Below, piece after piece: positions 1 to 15,619 of a DNA stretch of 64,000 nt. Each line of letters opens with the position of its first letter. Position 1 is the first letter of the stretch. This DNA comes from Planobispora longispora (lineage in GTDB: Bacteria; Actinomycetota; Actinomycetes; Streptosporangiales; Streptosporangiaceae): positions 1 through 64,000 of the forward strand of contig NZ_BOOH01000046.1 in NCBI RefSeq assembly GCF_016863135.1, written 5' to 3'. A model generated the notes under the pieces. It saw nothing but the letters and a program-made list of their open reading frames with translations. It made no database searches and was not told where the DNA came from. The position numbers and the translations under genes were made by a program.

Positions 1-149
1 TCTTAACTTACCCTGGCATTCGCTTCTTGTCCAATCGCCTGGTTTCCCGGAGGCATAGACAGGGGGCGAACACTCAGGTTCGTCGGTGAGGGGGCCGCCC
101 TGGGGCCCGTCCGCCGCGTAGGCGTCCGGCTCGCTCCCGGGCTCTGAAA

Positions 150-178
150 ACTTTAGGCGGCCTCCCGGATCGCGTCAA
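150..178 (-). promoter_or_regulatory. Strong leftward sigma-A-type promoter (rrn-like)
   Basis: Read on the minus strand there is a -35 box TTGACG (173-178), a 17-base spacer and a -10 box TAAAGT (150-155). This is much closer to consensus than other promoters in the window and resembles actinobacterial rRNA promoters. It points out of the left edge, away from tyrS. That it drives an rRNA operon is an inference. Confidence 0.6.
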
Positions 179-334
179 ATCAATTCCTCCGGGCGAACTT
201 GCAGGTCACCGGCTTTCCAGAGTCTCTGGAGGCCGACCCGCTACCAGAACGTTACCGAGCAGTCAGCACATGAGTGTCTTCACCGCCCGGTCCGTGAGGC
301 GGCCGTACGGCAGCCACCGGCCCCTCGAACGACA

Positions 335-362
335 GAGCGCCCCGGCCGGAGCCGGGGCGCTC
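335..362 (-). terminator. tyrS terminator hairpin
   Basis: A perfect 12-bp inverted repeat with a 4-base loop (arms 335-346 and 351-362) begins 26 bases past the tyrS stop codon. There is no long T-run, as is common in GC-rich actinobacteria. Confidence 0.6.
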
Positions 363-387
363 GTCACAGGAGTCCTCGCCGCAACGA

Positions 388-1647
388 TCAGACGACCTCG
401 ATCGCGCCGAACGTCTTGCCCCGCCGCAGCACCAGGTAGCGGCCGTGCAGCAGGTCCTCTGCGGCCGGCACGTAGGCCTCGTCCGTGACCTTGGCGTTGT
501 TGAGGTAGGCGCCGCCTTCCTTGACCGCGCGCCGTGCCTCGGACTTCGACTTCACCAGCCCCGTCTCGGCCAGCAGGTCCACGAACGGCGCGCCCAGCGC
601 GGCCACCTCCGCCCGCGGCACCTCCGCCAGCGCCGCCCCGAGGGTGCTCGCGGGCAGCTCCTCCAGCGAGCCCCGGCCGAACAGCGCGGCCGAGGCCGCG
701 ATCGCCGCGGCGCACTCGTCGGCGCCGTGCAGAAGGGTGGTGAACTCCTCGGCCAGCGCGCGCTGCGCCTCGCGGGCGGCGGGCCGCTCGGCCACGGCCT
801 TCTCCAGTTCCTCGATCTCCTCGCGGGACTTGAAGCTGAAGATCTTCAGGAACTTCACCACGTCCCGGTCGTCGGCCTTCAGCCAGAACTGGTAGAAGGC
901 GTACGGCGAGGTCATCTCCGGGTTGAGCCAGACCGCGCCGCCGGCGGTCTTGCCGAACTTGGTGCCGTCGGCCTTGGTGATCAGCGGCACGGTCAGCGCG
1001 TGCACGTGGTCACTGGTCACCCGGCGGATCAGGTCGGTGCCGGCGGTGATGTTGCCCCACTGGTCGCTGCCGCCGATCTGCAGCGCGCACCCGTAGCGCC
1101 GGTGCAGCTCCAGGTAGTCGTTGGCCTGCAGGATCTGGTAGCTGAACTCGGTGTAGCTGAGCCCCTCACCGGCCAGCCGGGCCGAGACCGACTCGCGGGC
1201 GAGCATGCGGTTGACCGGGAAGTGCTTGCCGACGTCGCGCAGGAACTCGATCGCGGAGATGCCCTCGGTCCAGTCGAGGTTGCTGACCATGAATCCGCGG
1301 GACTCGTCGGACAGGTCCAGGAACTTCTCGACCTGCACCCGGATGCGCGCGACCCACTCGGCCACGACCTCCGAGGAGTTGAGCGAGCGTTCGGTGCTGC
1401 GGCCGCTGGGGTCTCCGATCAGGCCCGTGGCGCCCCCCACCAGGCCGATGGCCCGGTGGCCGGCCTGCTGGAAGCGGGCCAGGGTCAGCAGCGGCACCAG
1501 GTTGCCGACGTGCAGGGAGGGCGCGGTGGGGTCGAAGCCGCAATAGACCGTGATCGGACCCTCGGCCATCTGCGCCCGCAGGGCGTCGACGTCGGTGGAC
1601 TGCGCGATCAGGCCGCGCCAGGCGAGGTCATCCAGAATGTCGGTCAC
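388..1647 (-). CDS. tyrS: Tyrosyl-tRNA synthetase
   Basis: Charges tRNA-Tyr with tyrosine in the cytoplasm. It is a class I enzyme of the TyrRS-S4 type and, at 419 residues, of normal length. The HIGH-type motif reads HVGN at about residues 46-49 and the KMSKS-type loop reads KFGKT at about 230-234. A C-terminal S4 RNA-binding domain covers roughly residues 350-419 and ends in a conserved run containing [11 protein letters not shown]-like residues. The start is a GTG with AAGGA only two bases upstream, so the exact initiation codon is slightly uncertain. It stands alone: a terminator follows, and a 190-base gap separates it from the glycosylase gene upstream. No T-box features were recognised in its leader. 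Confidence 0.95.
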   Translation of the reverse strand: MTDILDDLAWRGLIAQSTDVDALRAQMAEGPITVYCGFDPTAPSLHVGNLVPLLTLARFQQAGHRAIGLVGGATGLIGDPSGRSTERSLNSSEVVAEWVARIRVQVEKFLDLSDESRGFMVSNLDWTEGISAIEFLRDVGKHFPVNRMLARESVSARLAGEGLSYTEFSYQILQANDYLELHRRYGCALQIGGSDQWGNITAGTDLIRRVTSDHVHALTVPLITKADGTKFGKTAGGAVWLNPEMTSPYAFYQFWLKADDRDVVKFLKIFSFKSREEIEELEKAVAERPAAREAQRALAEEFTTLLHGADECAAAIAASAALFGRGSLEELPASTLGAALAEVPRAEVAALGAPFVDLLAETGLVKSKSEARRAVKEGGAYLNNAKVTDEAYVPAAEDLLHGRYLVLRRGKTFGAIEVV

Positions 1648-1838
1648 AATCCTTGCTTTCCTATGCTCGGAGGGTCATGTACGGCTTCGCCCTACAGCGT
1701 CTCTGGTTTCCCGAGTCACCTGAGTGATCCAGGTATCCCGGGCCTAGCGTAGCCGGTCCGCACCCGCCCCGGCATCGCGGTGAAAGGCGGGACCGGAAGG
1801 GGCGGGAAGGCGCCGCGCCGGCCCGGGAGACCCGATGG

Positions 1839-4048
<2,210 letters not shown>

Positions 4049-4279
4049 TCAATCCGCGACACTAAAGGATGCCCGGCGGGCCCGCCCCCAGGTTGGGAGG
4101 GAACCGCCCCGGCCATCCGGCACCCTGATCAGTCCAACCGCGCGTCCCGGTGGAGGCGGTCTCGGCCGGCGGGGAGAAGGGTTGCCGCGGAGGCGTCGGG
4201 ACCTCCGGAGCAGGCGGGTACGACCCGGTCACTCATGGTTCTCTTGCTCCAAGCAGTCTTCTGTCAAAGTCATGTCGGA

Positions 4280-4304
4280 TGCGGCCCCGCGGCGCGGGAC
4301 CGCA
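4280..4304 (-). terminator. Hairpin after argR
   Basis: Stem of about 11 bp with one G-U-type mismatch and a 3-base loop, starting 3 bases past the argR stop. It probably ends the argC-R transcript. The remaining argR-argH gap (4031-4279) contains a TTGACA-like box near 4264 and a 35-codon ORF that I do not support as a gene. Confidence 0.5.
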
Positions 4305-4307
4305 CCC

Positions 4308-6907
<2,600 letters not shown>

Positions 6908-6911
<4 letters not shown>

Positions 6912-7908
6912 GTGTCGCTCCCGTTCAGTCTGATGGTGGCGGTCAGCCTGCGCTTGACCAGGTCCGGCACGGCGACCGCGGGGGCGGCCTCGGAGGCGGC
7001 GCCGGGCAGCACCATCGTCCCGATGCCCTCGTCGGTGAAGATCTCCAGCAGTACGGCGTGCGGCACCCGGCCGTCGAGCACGTGCGCCTGGGGCACGCCG
7101 CCCTGGACGGCGGAGAGGCACGCCTCCATTTTGGGCACCATGCCGCTGGACAGGTTCGGCAGGAGCTCCTCCAGCTCGCCCGCGGTGAGGCGGCTGATCA
7201 CTTCGTCGCTCTCCGGCCAGTTGCGGTAGAGGCCCTCGACGTCGGTCAGGACGATCAGCTTGGACGCCCGCAGCGCCACGGCGAGCGCCGCGGCGGCCGT
7301 GTCGGCGTTGACGTTGTAGACGGTGCCGTCCTCGCCGCGGGCGACGGAGGAGATCACCGGGATGCGCCCGTCGTCCAGCAGCGCCTGCACGGCCCCGGCC
7401 TCGACCCGGACGATCTCGCCGACCTGGCCGATGTCCACCTTGGCGCCGTCGACGACGGCGTGCTTGCGCTCGGCGGTGAACAGGTGGGCGTCCTCGCCGG
7501 ACATGCCGATGGCGAGCGGGCCGTGCCGGTTGATCAGCCCGACCACGTCGCGGTTGACCTGGCCGACCAGGACCATCCTGACCACCTGCATCGCCTCGGG
7601 GGTGGTGACCCGCAGGCCGGCGGTGAAGGTGGACTCGATGCCGAGCCGGTCGAGCTGGGCGTTGATCTGCGGGCCGCCGCCGTGCACGATGACCGGCTTG
7701 AGCCCGGCGTAGCGCAGGAAGACGACGTCGTCGGCGAACTTCTCCCGCAGGTGCTCCTCGGTCATCGCGTTGCCGCCGTACTTGATGACGACGGTCGCGC
7801 CCTGGAAGCGGGCCAGCCAGGGCAGCGCCTCGATCAGCGTGGTGGCCTTGGAGAGGGCTCCGTCGACCCGCATCCCGTTGGCGCCGCCGGTCCCCGTTCC
7901 TTCGGCGC

Positions 7909-7912
<4 letters not shown>
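6908..7912 (-). CDS. argB: Acetylglutamate kinase
   Basis: Phosphorylates N-acetylglutamate, usually the arginine-feedback-controlled step. The 334 residues show the amino-acid-kinase fold: KYGGNAM with the phosphate-binding lysine at about residue 44, [12 protein letters not shown] at about 77-88, and [12 protein letters not shown] for nucleotide binding in the second half. The N-terminal extension of about 25 residues before the core fits arginine-sensitive enzymes, which carry an N-terminal helix. The ATG at 7912 overlaps the argJ stop (ATGA). Confidence 0.94.
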
Positions 7913-10118
<2,206 letters not shown>

Positions 10119-10137
10119 TCATAGATTTGCTAGAGAG

Positions 10138-10166
10138 ATTATGCAATGTTCAGGATTTTTATGCAA
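10138..10166 (-). promoter_or_regulatory. arg operon promoter overlapping two ARG half-boxes
   Basis: On the minus strand TTGCAT (10161-10166) and CATAAT (10138-10143) are spaced 17 bases apart and serve as -35 and -10. Each lies inside a copy of TTGCATAA (repeat period 20). Any protein binding these half-sites would cover both promoter elements, a direct way for ArgR-arginine to block transcription. Confidence 0.65.
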
Positions 10167-10290
10167 GGCGATGCTCGGGCGACGAGACGGCTCCACCCCC
10201 GCGAGCAGGGACGGAAAGCCGCCGGATGGGTATCACCGATGAATGGGCGTGCCGACTGAATGTTTCGTGACATTTCAGCCCTGTTGCGCG

Positions 10291-10306
10291 TACCTACCGG
10301 TCGGTA
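10291..10306. promoter_or_regulatory. TetR-type operator before the acyl-CoA ligase
   Basis: A 16-bp imperfect palindrome, TACC-T-ACCGGT-C-GGTA, has seven of eight base pairs symmetric. This is the classic look of a TetR/AcrR-family operator. It lies 43 bases before the ligase start. No TetR-family gene is encoded nearby, so the regulator would act in trans. Confidence 0.5.
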
Positions 10307-10348
10307 TCGTGACGTTTCCGGTCCCTCCACACCCGGGGAGTACAACGC

Positions 10349-12010
10349 ATGACTGTCACCCACGACCAGGTCCAGGCCCAGCTCACCGGTCCCGGACAGC
10401 TTTTCGAGATGGAGGAGGTCCCCGGCCAGGGCGGCACGGTCAGGACCTGGAAGCACGCCCCCGCGCACTTCCGCGCTCTCCTGGAGATGAGCCGGTTCCA
10501 CGGTGACAAGGTATTCCTGACCTACGAGGACGAGCACATCACCTACGAGGAGCACTTCCGGCGGGCGGCCACGCTGGCGCGGCGCCTCGTGGAGGAGTAC
10601 GGCGTCGCCAAGGGCGACCGGGTCGCCATCGCCATGCGCAACTACCCCGAGTGGGTGGTCTCCTTCTCCGCCGCGCTGGCCGCCGGGGCGATCGCCGTAC
10701 CGCTCAACGCCTGGTGGACCAGGCCGGAACTGGAGTTCGGCCTGTCGAACTCCGGCTCCAAGGTGCTCATCGCCGACGGCGAGCGCGCCGCCCTGCTCGC
10801 CGGCGCGGGCCCGGCGCTGATCGTGACGCGCGGCGAGGTCCCCGAGGGCGCCCGCTCCTTCCAGGACGTGCTCGGCGAGGTCGCGGCGGACGTGACGCTG
10901 CCGGAGGTCGAGCTCTCCCCCGACGATCCGGCCACCATCTTCTACACCTCCGGCACCACCGGCGTGCCCAAGGGCGCGCTCGGCAGCCACCGCAACGTCG
11001 GCCAGTCCCCCCTGACCGTGGCCTACAGCCTGCTGCGCGCCGTGGTCCGGGCCGGCAAGGACCCGGGCGAGTCGGCCGGGCAGCGCCGCGTCACCCTGCT
11101 CACCGTGCCGCTGTTCCACGTGACCGGCTGCTTCGCGGTGATGACCACCACGATGTTCAGCGGCGGCGGCCTGGTGCTGATGTACAAGTGGGACCCGGGC
11201 AAGGCCCTGGAGCTGATCGAGCGCGAGAAGATCACCGGCATCAGCGGCGTGCCCACCAATGTCTGGCAGCTGCTCTCCCACCCCGACCTGGAGAAGTACG
11301 ACATCTCCAGCCTCAACTCCCTCGGGTACGGCGGCGCCCCCGCCCCGCCCAAGCTCCTGGAGCGCATCGGGGAGAAGCTGCCGAGCCGGGCCCCGACCAA
11401 CGGCTACGGCATGACCGAGACCACCGCGCTGGCGATCAACAACGCCGGCGCCGACTACGCGGCCAAGCCCGACAGCATCGGCCTGCCGGTCGCCGTGGTC
11501 GACGTCAAGATCGCCGACCCGCTCGGCGAGGAGCTGCCGGTCGGCGAGGTCGGCGAGCTGTGCATGCGCGGCCCGAACGTGATCATGGGCTACTGGAACC
11601 GCCCCGAGGCCACCGCCGAGACCTTCGTCGGCGGCTGGCTGCACACCGGCGACCTGGCCCGGATCGACGAGGACGGCTTCGTCTACATCGTGGACCGGGC
11701 CAAGGACATGGTCATCCGCGGCGGCGAGAACGTCTACTGCGCCGAGGTCGAGGCCGCCCTCTTCGAGCACCCGGCGATCGACGACGCCGCGGTGATCGGC
11801 ATCCCCCACGACGAGCTGGGCGAGGAGGTCGGCGCGGTGGTGCGGCTGAAGGCCCCGGCCACCCCCGAGGAGCTCCAGGAGTTCCTGCGCGGGCGGATCG
11901 CGCCGTTCAAGGTCCCGGTCACGTTCTGGATCCGCGAGGCCGAGCTGCCCCGCAACCCCGGCGGCAAGATCCTCAAGACCCACCTCCGCAAGGAGGTCCT
12001 CGGCGCGTGA
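10349..12010 (+). CDS. Class I adenylate-forming acyl-CoA ligase
   Basis: Predicted fatty-acid or other carboxylate-CoA ligase (ANL superfamily) acting in the cytoplasm. The 553 residues contain the phosphate-binding loop YTSGTTGVPKG (about 199-209), the GYGMTETTA motif (about 351-359), the hinge region around LHTGDLARIDEDGF, and near the C-terminus PRNPGGKILK with the conserved catalytic lysine. The ATG at 10349 is preceded by GGGGAG. A TetR-type palindrome upstream suggests ligand-controlled expression, typical of fatty-acid degradation genes. A long hairpin follows the stop. The substrate cannot be read from sequence; long- or medium-chain acyl groups are likeliest. Confidence 0.88.
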   Translation: MTVTHDQVQAQLTGPGQLFEMEEVPGQGGTVRTWKHAPAHFRALLEMSRFHGDKVFLTYEDEHITYEEHFRRAATLARRLVEEYGVAKGDRVAIAMRNYPEWVVSFSAALAAGAIAVPLNAWWTRPELEFGLSNSGSKVLIADGERAALLAGAGPALIVTRGEVPEGARSFQDVLGEVAADVTLPEVELSPDDPATIFYTSGTTGVPKGALGSHRNVGQSPLTVAYSLLRAVVRAGKDPGESAGQRRVTLLTVPLFHVTGCFAVMTTTMFSGGGLVLMYKWDPGKALELIEREKITGISGVPTNVWQLLSHPDLEKYDISSLNSLGYGGAPAPPKLLERIGEKLPSRAPTNGYGMTETTALAINNAGADYAAKPDSIGLPVAVVDVKIADPLGEELPVGEVGELCMRGPNVIMGYWNRPEATAETFVGGWLHTGDLARIDEDGFVYIVDRAKDMVIRGGENVYCAEVEAALFEHPAIDDAAVIGIPHDELGEEVGAVVRLKAPATPEELQEFLRGRIAPFKVPVTFWIREAELPRNPGGKILKTHLRKEVLGA

Positions 12011-12058
12011 GGTCCCCGGCCCGCCCGATAACCGTTTGCCCTCGGGCGGGCCGGGACC
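12011..12058 (+). terminator. Hairpin after acyl-CoA ligase
   Basis: Begins directly after the ligase stop. Arms 12011-12028 and 12042-12058 pair over 17 bp with one bulged C, and the loop is 13 bases. It probably separates the ligase transcript from the MFS gene, which starts 15 bases later without an obvious Shine-Dalgarno sequence. Confidence 0.65.
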
Positions 12059-12073
12059 CGAAACTAGCTGTTC

Positions 12074-13387
12074 GTGCCCGAAAATCCTGATTACTCGCTC
12101 AGAGGTCTGCTCCGCCGCATGCGGATGGACCTGAGCCCGCTGCGTGACTCCCGGGACTTCCGGCTGCTGTTCGGCTCGGGGGTGATCGGGATGTTCGGCA
12201 CGTTCCTCACCGTGGTCGCCGTCCCGCTGCAGATGAAGCAGCTCACCGGCTCGCCGCTGGCGGTCGGGCTGGTCAGCGCGGCCGAGTTCGTGCCGATGGT
12301 GGTCTGCGGCCTGTGGGGCGGGGCCATCGCGGACGCGCTCGACCGCCGGAAGATCATCTTGTACACCGAGGTGGGTCTCTGCGTCACCGTCACGATCCTG
12401 CTGGTCAACGCGCTGCTCCCGGATCCCCAGGTCTGGGTTCTCTACGTGGTCGGCGCGCTGTCGGCCGGGCTCGGCAGCCTGCAGCGGCCCAGCCTCGAAT
12501 CGCTGATGCCCCGGGTCGTCCGGCATGACCAGCTCGCCGCGGCCGCCGCGCTCGGCGCCTTCCGCTGGAACCTCGGCGCCATCGTCGCCCCCGGTCTCAG
12601 CGGCCTGATCGCCGCCGCGTACGGCGTCGCCGCCGCCTACGCGGTCAACGTGGCCACCTTCCTGGCCTCGCTGATCCTGCTCTGGCTGGTGAAGGCCCCG
12701 CCGCAGGCCGAGGACGCGACCCCCGCCTCGATCAGGTCGATGGTCGACGGCGTGCGCTACGCCGTGGGCCGCCCCGACCTGATGGGCACCTACCTGGTGG
12801 ACGTCGCGGCGATGGTCTTCGCCTTCTCCACCGCGCTCTACCCGTTCCTCGCCGACCAGGTCGGCAGCCCCGAGTCGCTGGGCCTGTTCTACTCCGCCGC
12901 CGCCGTGGGCTCGCTGATCGCCTCGGTCACCTCCGGCTGGACCGGCCACGTCCACCGGCACGGCCTGGGTGTGATCGTCGCCGCCCTCGTGTGGGGAATC
13001 GCGGTGGCGCTGGCCGCCGTCATGCCGAACATGTGGGGCATCCTCGCCTTCTTCGCCCTGGCCGGGGCCGCCGACATGATCAGCGGCGTCTTCCGGGCGA
13101 CCATCTGGAACCAGACCATCCCCGACTCCTACCGCGGCCGCCTGGCCGGAATCGAGCTGCTCTCCTACACCAGCGGCCCGATGCTGGGCAACGCCCGGGC
13201 CGGCCTGATGGACCACCTGGGCGGCACCCGCTTCTCCCTGGGCGCGGGCGGGCTGCTCTGCGTGGGCGCCGTCGTCGCCCTGGCCGGGCTCCTGCCGAAG
13301 TTCCGGAACTACGACGCCCGCACCGACGAGCACGCCGTCCGCGAACGCGCCCGCCGCGAAGAGCTCGCCCAGGCCACGACCTCATGA
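12074..13387 (+). CDS. MFS transporter (MFS_3/enterobactin-exporter-like)
   Basis: Integral membrane transporter of 437 residues with about 12 predicted membrane segments, beginning near residue 35 (LLFGSGVIGMFGTFLTVVAVPL). The loop after the second helix carries GGAIADALDRRKI, the MFS motif A form. The LRDSRDFRLLFGS opening and overall look match the MFS_3 group that includes EntS-like siderophore exporters and macrolide-efflux-like proteins. The GTG at 12074 lacks a clear ribosome site; an ATG 45 bases downstream (MRMDLSPL) is an alternative. It converges on the frameshifted membrane gene with only 7 bases between the stops. Substrate unknown. Confidence 0.85.
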   Translation: MPENPDYSLRGLLRRMRMDLSPLRDSRDFRLLFGSGVIGMFGTFLTVVAVPLQMKQLTGSPLAVGLVSAAEFVPMVVCGLWGGAIADALDRRKIILYTEVGLCVTVTILLVNALLPDPQVWVLYVVGALSAGLGSLQRPSLESLMPRVVRHDQLAAAAALGAFRWNLGAIVAPGLSGLIAAAYGVAAAYAVNVATFLASLILLWLVKAPPQAEDATPASIRSMVDGVRYAVGRPDLMGTYLVDVAAMVFAFSTALYPFLADQVGSPESLGLFYSAAAVGSLIASVTSGWTGHVHRHGLGVIVAALVWGIAVALAAVMPNMWGILAFFALAGAADMISGVFRATIWNQTIPDSYRGRLAGIELLSYTSGPMLGNARAGLMDHLGGTRFSLGAGGLLCVGAVVALAGLLPKFRNYDARTDEHAVRERARREELAQATTS

Positions 13388-13394
13388 ATGAGGC

Positions 13395-14389
13395 TCACTG
13401 ACGAAGCGCGTGCTCACGGTCGCCGAGCAGCAGCAGGAGCACCACGAGGAGCAGCAGGCCGGCGAGCGCGCCGGCGTGGTTCTCCAGCGCCAGCGTCCAT
13501 CGGTGTTCAGGAGACGGATACGCGGACGCGACCGCGAACATGAAGACCGCCTTCCACGAGCCCCAGGCGAACAAGGCCCCGGAAGCCACCCAGGTCAGCA
13601 GCATGGGGATCCAGAACCGCATGCGGCTGCGCCGGCGGGTCAGGGTCCACACCCCCCAGGCGGCGATCAGGGCCCACACGCCGTCGTTCGCGGTGAGAAG
13701 GTGCCACCCCGCAGGTCCCCGGAGCCGGGCCGCTCAAGACCCGCGGCGCCTCCCAGGGCCCAGTAGATCTGGGGCAGGCCGATTCCGACGCAGACGGCTG
13801 TCGCGATCCGGGCCGCGGTCGCCTGCAGCGGTCCGCTCGCGCTCGCCGCGCTCCCGGCCTCGTCCACCCGTCCGGTGAACGCGGCCGGCCATCGCTGCCT
13901 GGCGTAAAGGGGGGCGGCGACCGCCAGTCCGAGCGCGAATCCGGTGAAGGACAGGCCGATCAGCGGAAGTTCCCACGCCGGCAGCGCCGCGCTCCCCGTC
14001 GCCTCCCAGTCGTCTTGCGCCAGCAGGAGGGAGACCGGGAGGAGCGGAATCATCGAGACCAGGAATCCCATGCCGATCCACGCGGGCGACAGCAGCAGCC
14101 ACGCGGGGACCCGCGCGCCCCACCGCTGGCCCAGCGCCAGGCCGAGCACGATCGCCAGACCTGCCATGCCGACGGTCAGGCCGTTGATCGCCGCCCAGTT
14201 CAACGTGCTCCAGGCGCCCTCGTGCAGACCTCCGCCCCGCAGGCCGTCCACCGTCCAGAAGATCTTGATGATGAAGTACGGCAGCATCGCGAGAGCCGCT
14301 CCGTACGCCGCGATTCTCCGCACCGTCGTCCAGCGCCGTCCCGGCTCGCCGATCGTCACCGCTCCACCCGATGCCTCCGGAATCCGCAC
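13395..14389 (-). pseudogene. Multi-pass membrane protein gene with a frameshift
   Basis: Two adjacent open frames look like one gene broken by a single-base shift. The upstream part (14389 to 13667) encodes about 240 residues with roughly six membrane segments and then runs into nonsense after GLERPGSGDLRG. The continuing hydrophobic part is in the next frame: HLLTANDGVWALIAAWG and two or three more helices, ending at 13395. The frames would join if one base were restored at the G-run at 13707-13710, giving a product of about 330 residues with eight or so helices. The GTG at 14389 has AAGGAGGGG upstream. It could be a true pseudogene or a sequencing error. No function is recognised. Confidence 0.65.
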
Positions 14390-14616
14390 CGAAGCCCCTC
14401 CTTCCCGTGCGACGGCTCTCCCGGAAGCGGGAGGACAGCCGTCCCGACAACGCCCGCGGACAACGACACCCGTGACACGCGTCGCTCTGCGGGGCGCTCC
14501 TGATCATCGCCGGGATTCGCTGTGAAGGGCCTGAGTGATGCTGTGAAGATCCTGAGCGAGGTCCCGTATCGACCTGACGGGGATCGACCTGCTCTGAGGC
14601 CGGGGAGGCCGGCTCC

Positions 14617-14862
14617 TCAGTCCGTCTCGCGCCAGCCTTCGTACTGCTCGGCCAGCTCGTCCAACCAGGCCTGATCGTCCGGCTCCAGGGTGTCTTCGGG
14701 GTCCTCGACCGCGACGACCCACTGGGCGTCCTCGGCGTCGTCCTCCCCCGCCAGGGTCTCCCGCACCACCGCGGGGGTCTCCAGCGCGGGGAACTCCTCG
14801 GCCACCGCCTCCGCGACCTCCTCGGCCGCGTCACGGTCGGCGAACACCAGCAGGTGCCTCAT
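14617..14862 (-). CDS. Small acidic RraB-like protein
   Basis: 81 residues, strongly acidic (about one third Asp/Glu). It opens with a beta strand, MRHLLVFADRDAAEEVAEAV, and ends with DELAEQYEGWRETD. The pattern (short strand, helix, strand with QWVVAVED, then a helix ending in YEGW) resembles the RraB fold, whose founding member inhibits RNase E. Similarity was judged by eye from pattern only. ATG start with GGAAG upstream. It stands alone between the broken membrane gene and the divergent DJ-1/MarR operon. The 226-base gap on its 3' side contains small hairpins but no convincing gene. Confidence 0.55.
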   Translation of the reverse strand: MRHLLVFADRDAAEEVAEAVAEEFPALETPAVVRETLAGEDDAEDAQWVVAVEDPEDTLEPDDQAWLDELAEQYEGWRETD

Positions 14863-14966
14863 CTCTTCCTTCCTCGCTGATCCCTCGAAGCCGCGACGCC
14901 TCCGGCCGGGCCGCGACGACCTGAGAGCCTATCTCGACGTCATCGGGAAACTTCTCCCCCACTCAA

Positions 14967-15001
14967 TTGACAATATGTTGTCGTCATGACAGCATGTTGC
15001 C
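14967..15001 (+). promoter_or_regulatory. Duplicated MarR-type operator at the DJ-1/marR promoter
   Basis: Two related 14-mers lie in tandem. The first is a perfect palindrome, GACAA-TATG-TTGTC (14969-14982). The second is an imperfect copy, GACAG-CATG-TTGCC (14988-15001), that touches the ATG of the next gene. A TTGACA (-35-like) box at 14967-14972 overlaps the first copy. If it is used, transcription would begin at or next to the ATG, giving a leaderless mRNA. Confidence 0.6.
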
Positions 15002-15619
15002 ATGAATACGATCTACCACGCGGTATACGAGACCATGGCGGACTGGGAGACCGGGCACGCCACCGCCCACATCAGGAACGGCCAGTACCACCGGGAGCCC
15101 GGCCGCTACGAGCTCGTCACCGTCGGCCTCACGACCGGACCGGTCACCACCATGGGCGGCCTGCGCGTCACCCCCGACGTCTCCATCGGCTCGATCGAGG
15201 ACGCGGCGATGCTCATCCTGCCCGGCGCCGCGCTCTGGGACGAGGGCGACGAGCTCGCCCCCTTCGCCCGCAAGGCCGGCGAGCTCCTGGAGGCGGGCGT
15301 GCCGGTCGCGGCCATCTGCGGCGCGACGGCCGGATTGGCCCGGGAAGGGATCCTCGACGCCCGCGCCCACACCAGCGCCGCGCTGCCGTACCTGCAGATG
15401 CAGCCGGGGTACGGCGGCGCGGAGCACTACGTCGAAGCGCTCGCCGTGACCGACGGGGATCTCATCACGGGCACGCCCACCGCACCGGTCGACTTCGCCC
15501 GCGAGATCTTCGCCAAGCTGGAGCTGTACACCCCCGAGGTGCTGGACGCCTGGTATCGGCTGTTCGCGCACAACGACGCCTCGGCCTTCGAAGCGCTGAT
15601 GGCACCATCGGGCGTATGA
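15002..15619 (+). CDS. DJ-1/PfpI-family protein (type 1 glutamine amidotransferase-like)
   Basis: 205 residues with the DJ-1/PfpI fold. The nucleophile elbow AICGATAGLA places the conserved cysteine at about residue 106, and DWETGHATAHI near the N-terminus supplies the usual acidic residue. Family members include proteases, chaperones, glyoxalases and YdeA-like proteins of unknown role, so the reaction is not assigned. The ATG at 15002 has no room for a ribosome-binding site if transcription starts at the overlapping promoter. The stop overlaps the marR start as ATGA, making a two-gene operon controlled by its second product. Confidence 0.8.
   Translation: MNTIYHAVYETMADWETGHATAHIRNGQYHREPGRYELVTVGLTTGPVTTMGGLRVTPDVSIGSIEDAAMLILPGAALWDEGDELAPFARKAGELLEAGVPVAAICGATAGLAREGILDARAHTSAALPYLQMQPGYGGAEHYVEALAVTDGDLITGTPTAPVDFAREIFAKLELYTPEVLDAWYRLFAHNDASAFEALMAPSGV

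Larger units (their letters stand above)
1..387. other. Left-edge non-coding region
   Basis: No protein-coding frame here looks real. The stretch holds the tyrS terminator (335-362) and a strong leftward promoter (150-178). The bases left of the promoter look like an untranslated leader leaving the window. In several actinomycetes an rRNA operon lies near this position, so a 16S gene just off the left edge is plausible, but no mature rRNA sequence is visible. Confidence 0.5.

Noticed and set aside
1648-1838. Possible T-box or riboswitch upstream of tyrS
   Set aside because: Only a weak stem-loop is seen. No T-box sequence or antiterminator pair was found, and actinobacterial T-boxes are mainly on ileS.
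4125-4232. 35-codon ATG ORF between argR and argH
   Set aside because: Only a weak GGAG ten bases upstream, no similarity to known leader peptides and no arginine-codon run that would suggest attenuation.
10139-13333. 1,064-codon minus-strand frame opposite the acyl-CoA ligase and MFS genes
   Set aside because: Shadow frame with biased composition (Gly, Gln, His, Asp); both plus-strand genes have real family motifs.
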